Shown in pieces: positions 62,291-64,000 of a stretch of 64,000 bases of DNA. Numbering within the stretch: the first letter of the stretch is position 1; each line of letters starts with the position of its first letter. This stretch comes from Pseudofabraea citricarpa (Eukaryota; Ascomycota; Leotiomycetes; Helotiales; Dermateaceae), in NCBI GenBank assembly GCA_029641185.1, contig JAPWGK010000010.1, positions 682,001 through 746,000 on the forward strand, given 5' to 3'. A program made the translations under genes and the position numbers. Below the pieces are notes generated by a model that saw nothing but the letters and a program-made list of their open reading frames with translations, searched no databases and was not told where the DNA came from.

Positions 62291-64000
62291 GTATCAGTCT
62301 TGATACAAGACGGTGTAGGGTCACAGAACCCAGGAGTGAATCCCTTTCGCACGCCGGCAAAATTCAATGTTGTAAAACTCAGGACCACCGCTCAGTAACG
62401 CAGGAACCCCCAATGAAGTGGAGATATCGAGTATGATAGGCTTTGCTGATTGTACTTCTTTAAGAGCTTCTTGGTTAGCCACATGCTATATTTTTCATGC
62501 GGAGCAAGGCACGATTACCTTGCCGCGGTGGAAAGGCTTGTTACCAGTGATGCGTCGTTGTTTTTTTTGTAGCAGGACTTGAAATTATGACAACGAGAAG
62601 ACCAGTGGTGTGTTTTGATCTTCAGGCGGCCTCTGATTGTGTAGCAATGTTCAGCTCTCAGCTTATTTCCCATCCAAGGAATGAATGTGCGTCGCTAATA
62701 CCGGAAGGTGTCGAAACTTGAGAGTGGCAAGGAGGCTGTCGCGAAGAGTATTAGTTTGGAACGAAATATGGTAGTTTTATAGGGTACGCCATAACACAGA
62801 GACTGGAATTTCATACCTTGGAGTGTTCACGTATTTCTGGAGACTGGTACGGCAATTCTGAGCCCCTCAAACTGGTCTCTTGGTCTTTGCTTCCAGGGAA
62901 ATCCAATTCATGTAGACCGAGATACAGAGGTTTGCTATGTATCAGAGCTTGTATGAAGTAAACAGAATGCTGGTTGCTATTTTCTATTATGGGAAAGGTA
63001 AAGTACCAGGATCGGGTGTTGACATAGCCAATTCTCTTGGTGGCATTTGTTTTCGAGTAAGGAAAGGAACGAAAGAAGTTCATTGGCAAAGTAATGCAGC
63101 TGAGAAAGTCAGTCATGCTTGAGCGATATAGAAAGGAATCCAAAGAACTTACGTGAGAACTGAGATCCGAGTCTTGTGATTTGTTCCTAGAGTTCAAGAT
63201 GGTCGGGAAAGATCTGTGGTCAAATGTCCGGCAGGTGACACATAGCTGCTGTGTAGGAAGGTGGAACCCGGTTCATAAAAGCGAGCCGAGTCCATATTTT
63301 GGGCTTGTCGTACATGGCTAACCAGTTGCAAAGAGCGAAAGGCTGATAGTTGTGTGGGTAATCTGACTGAGAATGACAAAAAACGGCTATTGAATGTGAG
63401 ATTCCAATGACTTGATGTTCAGGTCTGTCAATGACAAGGACTTAATTATAAGCTGTAATGTTGTGAAAGCGAAGAGAAGTATTAGCGGAAAGCCGAACTT
63501 GCTCGTATTAACTAAGTTTAGTAGGGCTTGAGCTAACAATGGAGAGCACCCGCATTGAGAGATTAGGTCGATTCTACACTATCATCACAGTGTCATTAAT
63601 AGCTAGCATTAGATTGAGACGCTCAGACCTGCTCTGAAAAATACTTAAATCAATAAGCCAGAGCCGTAAATTGGATTCCTGAAATCATAACCGAGCCAAA
63701 CAGGTAGTTACAACAATATAACAATATACTTGCCGAGTGTGCCATTTTACAGTTGTCGCCTGACTGCCAGGGGATAAATGGAGGTAGGTGAGGATTTATT
63801 GTTTTCCTAGCCTGGAATCGGAGGTTTATATGGGCTATTGCCAGTTATGATTTTGTTGACAGGCTTCTTGTCTGTAGATAAGGTATTTATAACGCCGCGT
63901 TAGTCTCTTTGCATTTGAAACTACGACCTGCTCGACTTCACGCCAATTAAGGTAGCTTCCTCACGTATATACAGCGATACTCCTATTTCGTTATCAATCT
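62291..64000. other. Right-end region with a possible spliced minus-strand transcript
   Basis: On the minus strand an exon-like stretch near 62940-62818 reads KPLYLGLHELDFPGSKDQET and ends at a donor-like AAG|GTATGA. A second donor (CAC|GTAAGT) lies near 63153-63148. I could not build a full gene. The rest is A/T-rich with short frames; the right edge has no recognisable feature. Confidence 0.3.

Noticed and set aside
1..64000. tRNA, rRNA, CRISPR array, or intact transposon
   Set aside because: I looked for GGTTCGANTCC-type B boxes, direct repeats with spacers, and transposase or reverse-transcriptase motifs and found none that hold up by eye. A tRNAscan-SE or RepeatMasker run would be decisive.

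Overview
The window is nuclear DNA from a filamentous ascomycete (Pezizomycotina). The evidence is the short spliceosomal introns (about 47-170 nt) with GTAAGT/GTATGT-type donors, CTAAC/CTGAC branch points and YAG or AAG acceptors. It is supported by fungal families such as Nur1/Mug154, a C2H2 protein with a fungal transcription-factor domain, MOB3/phocein and the PG/PI transfer protein, and by many GAA, CAG and CTG microsatellites in long intergenic spaces. The gene style fits Leotiomycetes, but I cannot name a genus from sequence alone.

Layout. 0-9 kb is sparse: a truncated F-box gene, a two-exon gene for a 60-aa membrane protein, unassembled coding-like fragments, an MFS transporter, a gene relic with two in-frame stops, and a divergent histone H3-like gene carrying a frameshift and a (TTC)n-filled intron. 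8.6-10 kb holds an intronless, G/C-ending-codon-rich methanethiol oxidase (SELENBP1 family) gene, a transfer candidate. 11.4-14.7 kb encodes a large C2H2 transcription factor, followed by about 6.4 kb without a gene. 21-25.5 kb holds a GPI-anchored wall protein, mitochondrial ribosomal protein uL29m and Rab GDI. 26.8-29.6 kb is one two-exon gene for a large unrecognised protein with an HExxH gluzincin-like motif and a tandem SUMO-interacting-like tail. 31.7-35.2 kb has a DHA1 multidrug-type transporter and a secreted GPI protein.

36-57.7 kb is a dense conserved block: MOB3 and a CobW/ZNG1-type GTPase (divergent), a membrane-anchored RNF216-like RBR ligase, ALG7 and SEH1 (divergent), SET3, an EBP-family protein, the ML-domain lipid transfer protein, V-ATPase subunit F and NUR1 (divergent). 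These are housekeeping functions (N-glycosylation, nuclear pore and rim, chromatin, vacuole, zinc handling) with no sign of a shared pathway or secondary-metabolite cluster.

57.7-64 kb is accessory. An orphan tandem-repeat protein is preceded by a leader made of five repeated modules. Each module has an intron-like GTAT...AG segment bordered by GTAAACA/TGTTTAC words. A small inverted gene shares a coding stretch with it, and a degenerate 18-bp minisatellite recurs there that is also present at 20.7 kb. This region, the H3-like gene and the HExxH/SIM protein are the most unusual parts of the window. All splice structures were inferred by eye.
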